In this document: piece after piece, positions 6,316-6,700 of the stretch
Layout of the letters: each line of letters opens with the position of its first letter
Numbering within the stretch: position 1 is the first letter of the stretch
NCBI GenBank assembly: GCA_017650255.1
Contig: JAGCFG010000065.1
Location: 1 to 6,700, forward strand
From: Alphaproteobacteria bacterium
Lineage (GTDB): Bacteria; Pseudomonadota; Alphaproteobacteria; RF32; CAG-239
Length of the DNA: 6,700 nucleotides
Direction of reading: 5' to 3'
Program-made: the position numbers and the translations under genes
The notes under the pieces: model-generated
Database searches by the model: none
Told to the model about the DNA's origin: nothing
Seen by the model: the letters and a program-made list of their open reading frames with translations, nothing else

Positions 6316-6642
6316 TTACTTCTTCTTAGGGGACTTAGGAGACCACCCAAGTTTTCTCCTAGCTCTTCTCAGCAGGAATCTTTGAGTGGCTATCACCACA
6401 AAGAGCCACCATGCAAAGGAAAAGATGAAATAAATCACCCCGGCTACTCCAAGGTATTCATACCATCCTCCTTCAGTGAGCGGGATAGTTACCAGCGGTT
6501 CTGCAAAATCACAAACCGCATATATCCCTACAACCTCGAGGATTGCAAAAGGAATAAGCCAAAAACCACCCCTAATTTTCCTCGCACAAAGTCCCATTAA
6601 TACAGCAATTGCCGTACCGACTGCAAACCACAGCAGCCACAA
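6316..6642 (-). CDS. Small membrane protein, paralogue of orfB, start disrupted (orfA)
   Basis: This unrecognised frame encodes 108 residues if started at the TTG at 6642. It has three likely membrane segments, about 3-18, 26-43 and 67-87. CARKIR (19-24) follows the first, an acidic outer loop lies near 45-62, and the tail is strongly basic (RRARRKLG, then SPKSPKKK). The topology and the WLLWF...C.RKIR...WL pattern match orfB. Comparison with orfB and orfD puts the ancestral start at ATG 6660, exactly seven codons before the first TGG as in both relatives. In orfA codon 5 of that frame is TGA (6646-6648). So it is either a recently damaged gene, or one that now starts at the TTG without a Shine-Dalgarno site, or one read through. 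The body of the frame is intact, which argues for recent loss or continued use. Confidence 0.6.
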   Translation of the reverse strand: MWLLWFAVGTAIAVLMGLCARKIRGGFWLIPFAILEVVGIYAVCDFAEPLVTIPLTEGGWYEYLGVAGVIYFIFSFAWWLFVVIATQRFLLRRARRKLGWSPKSPKKK

Positions 6643-6663
6643 TAATCACATGCTTTTCATTTT

Positions 6664-6682
6664 TTTTATTTTTTGTGAATAA
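6664..6682 (-). repeat. Leader repeat, copy before orfA
   Basis: This is the second copy of the 19-base leader block described at 5386-5406, lacking the 2-nt insertion, and ending 3 nt before the ATG at 6660. Its presence here supports ATG 6660 as the original start of orfA. Any matching promoter would fall at or beyond the right window edge. Confidence 0.6.
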
Positions 6683-6700
6683 ATAATTCTTTTTGGATTC

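Noticed and set aside
3277..6660. UGA reassigned to tryptophan (genetic code 4)
   Set aside because: Conserved and other Trp positions all use TGG, about 30 codons, with no TGA in any conserved protein; only the start of orfA would profit.
6646..6699. End of another gene entering from the right edge, stopping at TGA 6646-6648
   Set aside because: The frame is open to the edge but only 17 codons are visible, rich in Lys and Ile as expected for AT-rich leader DNA. The leader match to orfD explains the sequence better.

Overview
The window reads as chromosomal DNA of an AT-rich bacterium, most likely an uncultured or host-associated alphaproteobacterium. That inference rests on the protein character of PgsA, UvrC and a PetR/OmpR-like receiver domain, and on the alphaproteobacterial habit of placing pgsA just after uvrC. 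It is not proven by a marker gene. Every supported gene lies on the minus strand, so transcription runs from right to left. No stretch longer than 300 bases lacks a gene. I see no tRNA, rRNA, CRISPR array or insertion sequence.

Right part (about 4678-6660): three short transcription units carry five small, hydrophobic, unrecognised membrane proteins of about 90-130 residues. In reading order these are orfA (TTG or lost ATG start), then orfB-orfC, then orfD-orfE. Each unit ends in a rho-independent terminator whose basal stem is the same (CCGT paired with GCGG, with a U-G pair at the fourth position). Two of the terminators, after orfA and after orfC, are clear duplicates with a long upper stem kept by compensatory changes. 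orfA and orfB look paralogous along their first 40 residues. orfA and orfD share a 19-base block just before their start codons plus similar first codons. The region therefore looks like serial duplication of a promoter-gene-terminator cassette. orfA has an in-frame TGA at codon 5 of its apparent ancestral reading frame.

Left part (1 to about 4680): a good sigma70-type promoter (TTGATA, 17 bp, TATAGT) directly follows the last terminator. It should drive a tight housekeeping operon: glmM (phosphoglucosamine mutase, a precursor step for peptidoglycan and LPS), a 105-residue unknown membrane protein, uvrC (nucleotide excision repair), pgsA (phosphatidylglycerophosphate synthase) and an OmpR-type response regulator cut by the left edge. 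Junctions are 2 nt, a 1-nt TAATG overlap, 56 nt and 18 nt. The operon joins envelope precursor synthesis, DNA repair, phospholipid synthesis and a two-component regulator on one message.

The housekeeping genes glmM, the 105-residue gene, pgsA and the regulator have clear Shine-Dalgarno sites. The small membrane genes do not, which separates the two halves further. The most promising unexplained material is the cassette array and its structured terminators.
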